Positions 8,919-17,084 of a stretch of DNA of 41,811 nt are shown one piece after another. The notes beneath the pieces are model-generated. The model made no database searches and was not told where the DNA came from. It saw only the letters and a program-made list of their open reading frames with translations. Source of the stretch: Chloroflexota bacterium (GTDB lineage Bacteria; Chloroflexota; Dehalococcoidia; Lucifugimonadales; Australimonadaceae). The translations under genes were made by a program, and so were the position numbers. The stretch's first letter is position 1; each line of letters opens with the position of its first letter. The stretch is from contig JADFQE010000008.1 in NCBI GenBank assembly GCA_022561985.1, positions 1 through 41,811 on the forward strand, read 5' to 3'.

Positions 8919-9560
8919 CTAGGAGAAGGTGATGACCACGGTGACCTGGATCTGCTGACCGGAGACGACGCTCACAGCAGGCGAGAGGACAGCGGCGGTC
9001 ATGGGGCTGAAGCTCATGTTTGACCCAACGCAGTCCGTGCTGGGCGCCACGGTGGGGTCGCAATGACCCAGCGAGGTCCTCACCAGCAGGATCTGACTAT
9101 CGTGCTGCGCGGTGGCGGTACCGGACAGCACCAGCTTCGCACTGTTCGGCCCGCTGCTGGGCACGCTCACCGTCAGCGTGGGAAAGGTACTTCCCGATCC
9201 ACCGGCGGCGGTCTCGACGATGAAACAGGGGGACGCCCCTCCTGCGCACGGGTTGTTTCCGGACCCTCCGGCGAGATCGATCCTCCATATCCCCGAGGTC
9301 CTTGAGCCTGCTGCAAGCTCCGCGAGGAGCGCCGGGGCTTGAGTCGCCAGCGCGTTGTCGAACTCCCGGCGCTCCACCAGCGTGCCGTCGGGGTCCCGCA
9401 CCTCGATGGTCCAACGGCCGTGCACCGCGATGCCCTCACGAGTCTCACCGCCCGTCACCGTGGCGGTCCCCGCTTGGAATAGGCCAGAGAACAAGCCGAG
9501 AGCGGCGAGGCCGGTTACTCCCAGCCCCGCCGCAACTGCGAACAAGCTCTTTCTCCTCAT
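8919..9560 (-). CDS. Exported protein of unknown function
   Basis: The 213-aa protein begins with a basic stretch and a hydrophobic segment (MRRKSLFAVAAGLGVTGLAA), a signal peptide or anchor without a lipobox. The rest is beta-strand rich: WTIEVRDPDGTLVERREFDN is a motif I have seen as a start of an exported, immunoglobulin-like domain, but I cannot name the family. A pair of cysteines (NPCAGGASPCF) may form a disulfide outside the cell. It leads an operon with the repeat lipoprotein, which begins within 16 bases of its stop. An extended -10 candidate lies 56 bases upstream. Confidence 0.65.
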   Translation of the reverse strand: MRRKSLFAVAAGLGVTGLAALGLFSGLFQAGTATVTGGETREGIAVHGRWTIEVRDPDGTLVERREFDNALATQAPALLAELAAGSRTSGIWRIDLAGGSGNNPCAGGASPCFIVETAAGGSGSTFPTLTVSVPSSGPNSAKLVLSGTATAQHDSQILLVRTSLGHCDPTVAPSTDCVGSNMSFSPMTAAVLSPAVSVVSGQQIQVTVVITFS

Positions 9561-9615
9561 GCTGTCCCCCTACGCGACGCGGTACGGCTGGAGACGAGCG
9601 CCCAGCGGCGCGCGC

Positions 9616-9642
9616 ATCCTAGCACTCCTCTTCTCGAAGAGG
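9616..9642 (-). promoter_or_regulatory. Extended -10 promoter with adjacent inverted repeat
   Basis: On the minus strand TGCTAGGAT (9624 down to 9616) matches the recurrent extended -10 pattern. Directly upstream is an inverted repeat with arms CCTCTT and AAGAGG around CTCG (9627-9642), placed where a repressor or activator would contact the promoter. It probably drives the two exported-protein genes. Confidence 0.45.
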
Positions 9643-9772
9643 CGCGAGCGCGCCGCAACGGGTGGGGCCGTGGGCGGCCGCCCACGATGCGGTTGACGTT
9701 GCGATACGGCGTCGGTAGGCTTCCGACGCGGGTGTCTCGCCCCATAACTCGATGGTCCGGGAGGAAGCGGCG

Positions 9773-11110
9773 ATGCTCACGAGAGAGCAGAACGAGCGGT
9801 TCACGCAGGTCGGGCCCGGAACGCCCATGGGCGAGCTGTTCCGGCGCTACTGGATGCCCGTCGCCACGGTCACCCAGCTCCACGCGCACCCGACCCGTGC
9901 CGTGAAGCTGCTTGGCGAGAGCCTCGTGCTCTACCGGGACCGCTCGGGGAACTACGGCCTGATCCAGGACGCCTGCGCCCACCGCAACACCAACATGCTC
10001 TGGGGCATCCCGGAGGACAACGGCCTGCGCTGCCCCTACCACGGCTGGCTCTACGACGCCACGGGGCAGTGCCTGGAGCAGCCCGCCGAGGCCCCGGACA
10101 GCGTCTTCAAGCACAAGGTCAAGATCAAGGCATACCCCGTCGAGGAGCTCGGCGGGATGCTCTGGGCCTGGCTCGGCCCCGAGCCGCGGCCGATGGTCCC
10201 GCACTGGGAGGCGTTCGTCGAGCCCGACACCGTCCGCGATATCGGATGGGCGGTGCTGCCGTGCAACTGGCTCCAGATCATGGAGAACTCGCTCGACCCG
10301 GTCCACGTGGAGTGGCTGCACACCTACTTCTCGAACTACGCGCTGGAGCGGTTGGGGAACCGTGGCGCGGAGGACGACCCGGGCTTCTGGCGGACCCAGA
10401 CCAAGCAGCGGAAGCACGTGAAGATCGGCTTCGACATCTTCGAGCACGGCATCGTCAAGCGGCGCGTGCTCGAGGGAGAAGACGAGACCCATCCGAACTG
10501 GGCCATCGGCCACGTCATCTGCTTCCCGAACATGCTGCGCCAGGACCAGATCCGCGTGCCGATCGACGACACGCACACCCTGTACTGGTGGTACAAGACG
10601 TATCCCAAGCGCCCGGAGGACCCCGAGCAGCGGTCCGAGGACATACCGGTGTACGAGGTGCCGCTCCCCGGCGTGGACGCCGAGGGCGTGCCCATCTGGG
10701 AAGTGATGGACAACAACAGCGGCCAGGACAACTACGCCTGGCAGTCCCAGGGGCCCATCACCCCGCGGTGGACGGAGATGCTCGGTGGGTCGGACAAGGG
10801 GATCATCCTGTACCGGAGGCTCCTGCGCGACCAGATGGCGATCGTCGCGGACGGCGGCGACCCCATGAATACGTTCCGCGACCCGGCGGCCAACGTGTCG
10901 ATCCACGTGCCCCACGAGCGCGACGACCCCACCTTCCGGGGCCGCTCCGGCGAGGTCATCTTCGAGCGTCTGGAGGCCGGCGCCATCGGGACCGGGCAGT
11001 CGGGCAAGTACAGCCCCATCTCGCAGGAGCGGGCCGCGGAGGCCGGGTTCGGCGTGCCGGACAAGGTCGAGAAGGAAGCCGCGGAGGTCGGGTACATCGC
11101 ACCCCGGTGA
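9773..11110 (+). CDS. Rieske non-heme iron oxygenase, alpha-type subunit 1
   Basis: The 445-aa protein is an oxygenase component that inserts oxygen into a substrate using a Rieske 2Fe-2S cluster and a mononuclear iron. Cluster ligands are Cys68-x-His70 and Cys87-x2-His90 (DACAHRN, CPYHGW). The iron site is ENSLDPVHVEWLH, with Asp175, His178 and His183. The start at 9773 is preferred over 9752 because GGAGG sits nine bases before it. All three Rieske proteins in the window share an N-terminal signature (QN....GPGTPMG.L.RRYW.P), so they are one subfamily, close to phthalate/vanillate-type mono-component oxygenases. This copy is the most divergent. No reductase, ferredoxin or beta subunit lies nearby. 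Confidence 0.93.
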   Translation: MLTREQNERFTQVGPGTPMGELFRRYWMPVATVTQLHAHPTRAVKLLGESLVLYRDRSGNYGLIQDACAHRNTNMLWGIPEDNGLRCPYHGWLYDATGQCLEQPAEAPDSVFKHKVKIKAYPVEELGGMLWAWLGPEPRPMVPHWEAFVEPDTVRDIGWAVLPCNWLQIMENSLDPVHVEWLHTYFSNYALERLGNRGAEDDPGFWRTQTKQRKHVKIGFDIFEHGIVKRRVLEGEDETHPNWAIGHVICFPNMLRQDQIRVPIDDTHTLYWWYKTYPKRPEDPEQRSEDIPVYEVPLPGVDAEGVPIWEVMDNNSGQDNYAWQSQGPITPRWTEMLGGSDKGIILYRRLLRDQMAIVADGGDPMNTFRDPAANVSIHVPHERDDPTFRGRSGEVIFERLEAGAIGTGQSGKYSPISQERAAEAGFGVPDKVEKEAAEVGYIAPR

Positions 11111-11149
11111 GGCCGCGGACGCGGGCCGCTCACCCATGAGGAGACGCGG

Positions 11150-11365
11150 ATGAATGCAGCAACCCTCTCGAAGGGGGACCAGGTGACGCTCTCGGACGGA
11201 AGCCTCGCCGAGGTATTGGGAGTCGCGGAGGACAACGAGTCGGTCAACGTCCGGTACGTCGATTCCATGGACAACCCGGAGATACCGGTGGGCTCCGTCG
11301 CCGATGTGCCGGCGGAAGAGGTCATCGCCCTCTTCGAGGGGACGCACTCCGAGGGCGCGACCTAA
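11150..11365 (+). CDS. Unknown small acidic protein, 71 aa
   Basis: I do not recognise it. It starts 40 bases after the Rieske gene with a clear ribosome site (GAGGAGA). The sequence is hydrophilic and acidic, beta-strand prone (DQVTLSDGSLAEVLGVAE, SVNVRYVDSMDNPEI), in the style of a small SH3-like barrel. It contains no cysteine. Co-transcription with the Rieske oxygenase is likely and it may be an accessory protein, but that is inference from position only. Confidence 0.65.
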   Translation: MNAATLSKGDQVTLSDGSLAEVLGVAEDNESVNVRYVDSMDNPEIPVGSVADVPAEEVIALFEGTHSEGAT

Positions 11366-11436
11366 GCCGGCCAGCCCCCCCCCGGTTCCGGCATCCCTGT
11401 CCCGGCTCGTCCCTCCCCGTAGATAGGAGGAGTGCC

Positions 11437-11865
11437 GTGTTCGGCAACATCGTGGTTTGGCTGGCCCTGGTCGCCCTCGCCGTCGCGGCGGGCGTGGCAC
11501 CTCGCGCACCCCGCCGAACCTGACGCCGGGTGGACGCATCGGTGAGTGGTCGGACGCCGAGCTCCAGCGCGCCGTGCAGCGGGGGCCGACGGCCGAGTAC
11601 GGGGCGTACGTCGCCGGCTTCATCGACTGCGCCCTCTGCCACGGCGACGACCTCTCCGGAGGGACGGAAACCTTCCTGCCCCTGGGCCCGAACCTCGTCA
11701 CGGTGAAGGCCTGGACGGCCGAGCAGTTCATCACGACGATGCGCACCGGGCTGAGCCCGACGCGCGGCCCGCTCGATCCCGACGAGATGCCGTGGGAGAC
11801 CATCGGGCTGCTCGATGACGACGAGCTGACGGGCGCTCTACGAGTTCATCAAGAGCGTGCGCTAG
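11437..11865 (+). pseudogene. Cytochrome c gene with frameshifts and apparent deletions
   Basis: A GTG start at 11437 follows AGGAGG and encodes a signal-anchor (MFGNIVVWLALVALAVAAGV) that runs into a stop at 11521-11523. The adjacent frame carries on with TPPNLTPGGRIGEWSDAELQ and then a heme-binding CALCH (Cys-x2-Cys-His) and a candidate axial Met (DEMPWE). Near 11831 an extra G shifts the frame again: back in the first frame the end reads LYEFIKSVR and stops, which is a normal cytochrome c tail. The NLTP..IGEWSD segment normally follows a first CxxCH heme domain that is missing here, so I infer at least one internal deletion besides the two frameshifts. The product would have been a membrane-anchored electron carrier, perhaps for the Rieske enzyme upstream. 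Confidence 0.7.
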
Positions 11866-11925
11866 GCCGCAGACGGCAAGCGTTCCGCCCATCGGGACCG
11901 GGGTGCGCCCCGGCGAAGCTGTCCC

Positions 11926-13011
11926 TCAGCCCGCGGCGCCCCCGAGCGCATAGAAGCGCTCCGCGTTGCGGTGCAGGATCGCGGCCTTGTCGTCGGTGGA
12001 GAGCTTCTCGCTCTCCCGGACCTCGCCGATCTCCTCCTTGCACGTCTCGTTGTTGACCTCGTGGGGGAAGTCGGACGAGTAGATGAACGGCTTGTTGCCC
12101 ACCATGTCGATGGCGTAGGGGATGGTCGGCTCGCTGCCCTCGACGCCCACGAAGATGCGGCCCTCATCGACGTGACGGCAGATGTAGTCCAGGAGCGACT
12201 CGCCCTTGCGGAGGTCGAGGAAGCGGCCGCGCGGGTCGTGCTGGACGTGGCTGGCCCAGGAGCGGTCGAAGCGCTCGACGCAGGTGAGGAACCAGCCGGC
12301 GCCCGCCTCCAGGAAGCCGATGCGGACCCCTGGGTACTTGTCGAAGATGCCGTTGAACACGATGCCGGCGAAGGCGACCATCTGGCCCACCGGGTGCCCG
12401 AGCGCGTTGACCGGCGCGTAGGGGCTCAGGTCGTCCATGCCGAGGTTCTCGTGCGCGCCGCCGTGGATGCCGAGGGCGCACCCCAGGCGGCTCGCCTCCT
12501 CGTAGATCGGCCAGTAGCGCTCGTCGCCGAGGTGCGCCTGCGCCGCGCCCGTGGACGGCAGCATCGCGCCGCACATGCCGAGCTCCCGCACGATGCGGCG
12601 GAGCTCGGCGGCCGCTTCGCGCGGCTCCTGGAGCGGGATCAGCCCCATCCCCTTGAACCGCGGGCTCTTGGAGAGGTACGTCTCGTAGAGCCAGTCGTTG
12701 TAGGCACGGGCCAGCTCGATGGCCCAATCGCGGCTGATGACCTTGCCGAAGGCGAGGCCGCGGGTCGTGTAGAGCACCGTCTCGTCGATGCCCACGTCGT
12801 CCAGGAACTCGATCCAGCCGTCGAGCTCGACGGGGGCGAAGGACCCCGGGGGCGAGGTGTGCGGGTTGGCGGCGTGCAGGTGGTCGAGGGGCGGGAACGG
12901 GTCGCGGCCGCCCCGCTGGTACGCGGGCCCCATGTGGCCCGCCACGGCGCTCAGGTCCTCCATCACGTGGCCGTCGCCGTCGATCACGCGCTCGAGCTGC
13001 TCGGTCGCCAC
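11926..13011 (-). CDS. Amidohydrolase-family (ACMSD-like) metal enzyme 1
   Basis: The 361-aa TIM-barrel protein is of the Amidohydro_2 family (PF04909), whose members decarboxylate or hydrolyse carboxylated ring compounds such as aminocarboxymuconate semialdehyde. The N-terminal DGDGHVME holds the metal motif (Asp13, His15, Glu18). A further histidine pair is in IHGGAHEN and the late aspartate is in YSSDFPHE. The GTG start at 13011 has a strong GGAGGTGA ribosome site. It stands alone on the minus strand; a paralogue is at 20021-21079. The two differ in their metal motif neighbourhoods, so substrates probably differ. Confidence 0.88.
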   Translation of the reverse strand: MATEQLERVIDGDGHVMEDLSAVAGHMGPAYQRGGRDPFPPLDHLHAANPHTSPPGSFAPVELDGWIEFLDDVGIDETVLYTTRGLAFGKVISRDWAIELARAYNDWLYETYLSKSPRFKGMGLIPLQEPREAAAELRRIVRELGMCGAMLPSTGAAQAHLGDERYWPIYEEASRLGCALGIHGGAHENLGMDDLSPYAPVNALGHPVGQMVAFAGIVFNGIFDKYPGVRIGFLEAGAGWFLTCVERFDRSWASHVQHDPRGRFLDLRKGESLLDYICRHVDEGRIFVGVEGSEPTIPYAIDMVGNKPFIYSSDFPHEVNNETCKEEIGEVRESEKLSTDDKAAILHRNAERFYALGGAAG

Positions 13012-13054
13012 GGCTCACCTCCGATGGTCTCGCACGAGGGTGCCTGAGAGCGCG

Positions 13055-13083
13055 ATTCTAGTGAGGGATGCCGGGCGCCGCAA
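13055..13083 (-). promoter_or_regulatory. Promoter candidate for amidohydrolase 1
   Basis: On the minus strand TTGCGG (13083-13078) and TAGAAT (13060-13055) are 17 bases apart. TAGAAT is a good -10; the -35 keeps only the TTG. Transcription would start near 13048, about 37 bases before the GTG start. Confidence 0.4.
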
Positions 13084-13112
13084 GGGAGCGTGCTGCGCGC
13101 GCGTACAATGCG

Positions 13113-13165
13113 GCATCATGCTCACCGCATTCGGGGCCGCATCATGCTCACCGTATTCGGGACCA
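13113..13165 (+). repeat. Near-perfect 26-bp tandem duplication at a start codon
   Basis: Two adjacent 26-bp copies (GCATCATGCTCACCG followed by ATTCGG in both) differ at only two or three bases. Each copy contains an ATG, but 26 is not a multiple of three, so the first ATG is in another frame. The second copy supplies the real start of the small membrane protein. A -10-like TACAAT (13104-13109) lies just upstream. Confidence 0.75.
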
Positions 13166-13383
13166 TCGCCGTTTCCGTCATGCTGCTCGCGTACTGGCAG
13201 GAGGCGCGCTCCAAGTGGCTCGTGCTCGCCTTCGCCGGGGCCTCCGCCGCCACGGCCGCCTACAGCGCGCTCGTCCAGGCCTACCCGATAACGGGCGTCG
13301 AGGCGCTATGGGCGCTCGTCGCCTTACGCCGCTTCTGGACGAGGCATCGGGCCGAGACGGCGGGCCAGCCGCTGGCGCGCTGA
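13144..13383 (+). CDS. Small membrane protein, 79 aa
   Basis: Two or three hydrophobic helices are visible: VFGTIAVSVMLLAYW, WLVLAFAGASAATAAYSAL and a shorter one ending in ALWALVALRRFW. It resembles CBU_0592-type or SemiSWEET-like small membrane proteins in size and helix spacing, but I would not assign a function. The ATG at 13144 is chosen because the hydrophobic helix follows directly. The frame extends back to 13090 with basic, implausible sequence. A hairpin (GACCGG, CCGGTC at 13404-13422) follows the stop and may end the transcript. Confidence 0.6.
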   Translation: MLTVFGTIAVSVMLLAYWQEARSKWLVLAFAGASAATAAYSALVQAYPITGVEALWALVALRRFWTRHRAETAGQPLAR

Positions 13384-13421
13384 CGCCCCCCGCCGCCGCG
13401 CTTGACCGGCTCCGCGCCGGT

Positions 13422-13518
13422 CTGTCACCCTGAGCGAAGCGAAGGGTCTCGTCCCAGTTCTCAGCGCTCGCGCAGCGCAGGGCTGCGAGATCCTTCACCT
13501 ATCGGCTCAGGATGACAG
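13422..13518. repeat. Dispersed inverted-repeat (REP/MITE-like) element
   Basis: The outer arms are CTGTCACCCTGAGCGAAGCG (13422 on) and, inverted, CTGTCATCCTGAGCC (read on the minus strand from 13518). Both run on into AAGGRTCTC, so the arms pair over about 29 bases with mismatches. Between them is a second hairpin with arms near CTCGCGCAGCGC and GGGCTGCGAG. The TGTCAYCCTGAGCGAAGCG consensus is known to me as a very common intergenic repeat in many high-GC bacteria, usually without a transposase. It encodes nothing and sits just before the ribosome site of the next gene. Confidence 0.75.
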
Positions 13519-13547
13519 GGCGCCGTTCGGCACATGGAGGCCCCCGC

Positions 13548-14504
13548 ATGGACCTGCTGTTCCCCAAGATGCGCTACGACCACACGATGCCGCTGCTCGA
13601 TGGGCGCATCGAGATCCCCGGCGTGACGCTCAAGCCGGTGGCCACGCCCGCCATGGTCTGGGAGGACCAGCCCGACCTGCGCACCGGGGACTTCGGCCTG
13701 TGCGACCTCAACGGCGGCTACTGGCTCTCGGCCATCGAGGCCGGGTGGGAGCTCATCGGCCTGCCCCTGTTCATCAAGCGCAAGTCGCTCTACCAGTACC
13801 TGTTCGTCCGCAACGACGCGGGGATCGAGGTGCCGGGCGACCTGGCGGGCAAGCGCATCGGCACGGCCTCGTACCCCACGGGCATCACGATCCAGCTCGC
13901 CGGGCTGCTCCAGGGGCGCCACGGGGTCGACGTCTCGAGCTTCCGGTGGGTCGTCAACCGCAAGGGCGCCGTCTTCCCGCTGCACGTCGAGACGCACATC
14001 GAGCACCCGGACGGGCCGTCGAAGGCGCCTTGGGACCGCCTCCTCGACGGCGAGGTCGACGCGATCATGACCGACATCTCCGACGGGGCGGCCTGGGAGC
14101 GGCTCGAAGGCGACCCGGGCGTCAGGCGCCTCTTCGACTACCAGGCCGAGGACAAGAAGCTGTACGACGAGACGGGCGTGTACCCGGTGATGCACCTCAT
14201 CGTGATGAGCAAGACGCTCGACCGGGAGCACCCGGACCTCGCGCGGAAGCTCTACGACGGCTTCGAGGCGGCCAAGACGCGGGCGTACGAGGACATCCTG
14301 AACGACCGCGCCGGCTTCTCGGTCGTCTACCTGCGCGAGCGGCTCGTCGAGCAGACGGCCGCGTGGGGCGACCCGTGGGTCTACGGCGTGGCCGCGAACC
14401 GCAACCTGATCGACCGCTTCATCGAGTACAACGCGGCCCAGGGCATCACGAGCCGCAAGCTTGGCGACGAGGAGATCTTCGCGGCGGGCACGCTGGAGAC
14501 GTAG
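13548..14504 (+). CDS. 4,5-dihydroxyphthalate decarboxylase-like / NMT1-fold protein
   Basis: The 318-aa protein has the periplasmic-binding-protein fold but no signal peptide. The N-terminal pattern (YDHTMPLLDGRIEIPGVTL, then DFGLCDLNGGYWLS) and the central GKRIGTASYPTGITIQLAG are typical of the group annotated as 4,5-dihydroxyphthalate decarboxylase. The start at 13548 follows GGAGG. It leads a run with the double-cupin protein (111 bases later) and Rieske 2, in line with a phthalate-like aromatic pathway. Family labels in this group are unreliable, so decarboxylase activity is only a possibility; a cytoplasmic ligand binder is the alternative. Confidence 0.78.
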   Translation: MDLLFPKMRYDHTMPLLDGRIEIPGVTLKPVATPAMVWEDQPDLRTGDFGLCDLNGGYWLSAIEAGWELIGLPLFIKRKSLYQYLFVRNDAGIEVPGDLAGKRIGTASYPTGITIQLAGLLQGRHGVDVSSFRWVVNRKGAVFPLHVETHIEHPDGPSKAPWDRLLDGEVDAIMTDISDGAAWERLEGDPGVRRLFDYQAEDKKLYDETGVYPVMHLIVMSKTLDREHPDLARKLYDGFEAAKTRAYEDILNDRAGFSVVYLRERLVEQTAAWGDPWVYGVAANRNLIDRFIEYNAAQGITSRKLGDEEIFAAGTLET

Positions 14505-14615
14505 GGGGGCGCGCGGCGGCGCTCCCTTGACGCTCCCCGGAGCGCGGTGTACAAGAGCCACGCTGCGTTTCAAAATGGCGGGCACCGCCGCCGCTGCCGG
14601 TACGAGGAGGCGAGC

Positions 14616-15743
14616 ATGACCACGTCGAAGCCGGAGCTGCGCGAGGACCAGGAGCGGATCGTCCAGGTGGGCGGCTACGCCGCGTTCCAGGCGACGGAGG
14701 GCATCCCCATCATCACGGGGTTCGCCGTCGACGACCTGCGGGCCGTCGAGGTCAAGCCCTGGGCCCGCCTCGAATGCCTGGGGACCTACATCAACCTGGA
14801 CGGGGCGGGGAACACCAACGACGCCTACGTGGCGGAGATCGAGCCGGGCAAGAAGATGGCGCCGGAGCGGCACCTCTTCGAGAAGAACATCTACGTGCTG
14901 TCCGGGCGTGGCGCGACCCTCGTCGGCGACGACCCCAAGAGCCGCATCAGCTTCGAATGGCACAAGGGCAGCGTGTTCTCCGTGCCCATCAACACCTGGC
15001 ACCAGCACCTCAACGGCAGCGGCACGGAGCCCGCGCGGTTCGTCGCGGTGACCACCGCCCCGCTCACGATGAACCTGTTCCACAACGACGGTTTCATCTT
15101 CGACAACCCGTATGTCTTCGAGGACCGCGTGAGCCCCGCCAAGGCCTTCTCGGGCGAGGGGACCATGTTCAGCTCGGTCAACGGCCGGACGAATGCGTGG
15201 GAGACGAACTTCGTTCCCGACATCGAGACGTTCACCACGTTCACGTGGAAGGAGCGCGGCGCGGGCGGCGCCCACATCAAGCTGGAGCTGGCCGAGCAGA
15301 CCCAGACGGCCCACATCTCGGAGTTCCCGGTGGGCACCTACAAGAAGGCGCACCGCCACGGCCCCGGCGCCCACGTCATCATCGTCAAGGGCATGGGCTA
15401 CTCGCTGCTGTGGCCCTCCCACGGCAGCCCGCACGACGGCATGGAGCGGGTGGACTGGAAGCCCGGCGCGATGGTCGTCCCGCCCAACGGCTGGTTCCAC
15501 CAGCACTTCAACGGCGGCACGACGCCCGCCCGCTACCTCGCGTTCCGCTGGAACTCCCAGAAGTACTTCTTCTCGCTGGGGTCGCCGATGGAGGGCGACA
15601 CCGACGTGAGCGTGAAGCTCGGCGGCGGACAGATCGAGTACGAGGACGAGGAGCCCATGATCCACGAGCTCTTCGAGGAGGCGCTCGCCAAGGTAGGCAC
15701 GTCCTCGCAGATGGCCGAGTTCATCCCGCGGCTGCGGGGATAG
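14616..15743 (+). CDS. Double-cupin (gentisate dioxygenase-like) protein
   Basis: The 375-aa bicupin has two barrels. The first contains KKMAPERHLFEKNIYVLSG and the matching NTWHQHLNGSG; the second contains FPVGTYKKAHRHGPGAHV and NGWFHQHFNGG. The His-rich strands (H-x-H patterns) are the usual Fe/Mn ligands in both barrels. Relatives include gentisate 1,2-dioxygenase and ethanolamine-type cupins; ring cleavage is plausible but not proven. The ATG at 14616 follows GAGGAGG. It lies between the NMT1-like protein and Rieske 2, all on the same strand. The broken gene at the window's left edge is a paralogue. Confidence 0.82.
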   Translation: MTTSKPELREDQERIVQVGGYAAFQATEGIPIITGFAVDDLRAVEVKPWARLECLGTYINLDGAGNTNDAYVAEIEPGKKMAPERHLFEKNIYVLSGRGATLVGDDPKSRISFEWHKGSVFSVPINTWHQHLNGSGTEPARFVAVTTAPLTMNLFHNDGFIFDNPYVFEDRVSPAKAFSGEGTMFSSVNGRTNAWETNFVPDIETFTTFTWKERGAGGAHIKLELAEQTQTAHISEFPVGTYKKAHRHGPGAHVIIVKGMGYSLLWPSHGSPHDGMERVDWKPGAMVVPPNGWFHQHFNGGTTPARYLAFRWNSQKYFFSLGSPMEGDTDVSVKLGGGQIEYEDEEPMIHELFEEALAKVGTSSQMAEFIPRLRG

Positions 15744-15842
15744 GGCCGCGGCTGCGCGGGTAACGGCCCCCGGCGCCCGGTCCGCTCCACAACGCCGGGG
15801 CGCACGGCTACACTGGGGCGGCTGGATGCGGGAGTTGCATGC

Positions 15843-17078
15843 ATGTTCACGAAAGAGCAGAACGACCTCCTCACGCAGGCGGGCCCCGGCACGCCACTCG
15901 GCGGCCTCATGCGCCGCTACTGGATCCCCGCGCTGCTCTCCGAGGAGATACCGGACGCCGACTGCCCGCCGGTGCGCGTGCACATCCTCGGCGAGGACCT
16001 GGTCGCCTTCCGCGATACCGACGGGCGCATCGGACTGCTCGCCGAGCACTGCTCGCACCGGGGCACGTCGCTCTTCTTCGCGCGCAACGAGGAGTGCGGC
16101 CTGCGGTGCGGCTACCACGGGTGGAAGTACGACGTCGAGGGCAACGTGCTCGAGACCCCTGCCGAGGGGCCGGAGAGCACGTTCAAGAACAAGGTGAAGC
16201 ACCCGGCGTACGCGACGCACGAGGTGGCCGGCATGGTCTTCGCCTACATGGGCCCGCGCGAGGCCATGGGCGCGTTCCCCCACTACACGTGGACCGACCT
16301 GCCGGCCGACCGCACCTACGTCACCAAGTCGTTCCTCGACTGCAGCTGGCTCCAGGGGCTCGAGGGCGAGTGCGACTCCGCCCACCTGAACTTCCTGCAC
16401 CGCATCTTCAAGGACGAGAGCTACGAGGACCTCTACCGCGGCAAGATGCCGCGCTACGAGACCGAGGACACCGACTTCGGCGTCCGGCTCATCGCCTCGC
16501 GGGGGGAGCCCGGCGACGAGGAGACCTACGTCCGCGTCTCGAGCTTCGTCATGCCGGTGTCCTGCTGGATCCCCGCCCGCACCAAAGAGGTGCACATGTA
16601 CGTGCCCATCGACGACGAGCACTGTTGGCGCTGGGACTTCGGCATGGCCAAGGAGCCGCGTCAGCCGGGCGATCCGATCCCGCGCCGCGACCAGATCGAC
16701 GAGAGCTTCCGGCGCTTCCGGAACGCGTCCAACGACTACCTGATCGACCGCGAGGAGCAGCGCACGAAGACGTTCCTGGGCCTCGGCACCGACTTCCTCC
16801 CCCACGACGGCATGGCGACCGAGTCCATGGGGCACATCTACGACCGCCGCTCGGAGCACCTCGGCGTGAGCGACATGGGCGTGATCGCGGTCCGGCACCG
16901 GCTGCTCAAGGCCATCGAGGCGCTCGAGCGCGGCGACCCGCCCCCGCACGTGAGCATGGACGCGGAGGCGCCGATGACGCACATCGACACCATCGCGGAG
17001 TTCATCCCGGCCGGCGAGACGTGGCGTGAGCACTTCCCGCACCTGACGGTCGAGGCGCCGCCGGCCGTCCAGGCCTAG
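15843..17078 (+). CDS. Rieske non-heme iron oxygenase, alpha-type subunit 2
   Basis: The 411-aa oxygenase has Rieske ligands Cys70-x-His72 and Cys89-x2-His92 (EHCSHRG, CGYHGWKYD). The mononuclear iron site is in GECDSAHLNFLH, with Asp178, His181 and His186. It begins directly with the subfamily signature (QNDLLTQAGPGTPLG). A -10-like TACACT at 15809-15814 lies about 30 bases upstream, so it may be transcribed separately from the cupin gene. It ends six bases from the convergent molybdenum hydroxylase gene. It is closer to Rieske 3 than to Rieske 1, sharing the CSWLQGLEG segment. Confidence 0.94.
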   Translation: MFTKEQNDLLTQAGPGTPLGGLMRRYWIPALLSEEIPDADCPPVRVHILGEDLVAFRDTDGRIGLLAEHCSHRGTSLFFARNEECGLRCGYHGWKYDVEGNVLETPAEGPESTFKNKVKHPAYATHEVAGMVFAYMGPREAMGAFPHYTWTDLPADRTYVTKSFLDCSWLQGLEGECDSAHLNFLHRIFKDESYEDLYRGKMPRYETEDTDFGVRLIASRGEPGDEETYVRVSSFVMPVSCWIPARTKEVHMYVPIDDEHCWRWDFGMAKEPRQPGDPIPRRDQIDESFRRFRNASNDYLIDREEQRTKTFLGLGTDFLPHDGMATESMGHIYDRRSEHLGVSDMGVIAVRHRLLKAIEALERGDPPPHVSMDAEAPMTHIDTIAEFIPAGETWREHFPHLTVEAPPAVQA

Positions 17079-17084
17079 TGCGGC

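Noticed and set aside
13461-17042. A 1193-codon open frame on the minus strand
   Set aside because: It is antisense to the NMT1-like, cupin and Rieske 2 genes, is Arg/Val/Asp/Leu-biased in the way of third-position GC shadows, and has no domain. High GC makes such long shadow frames common.
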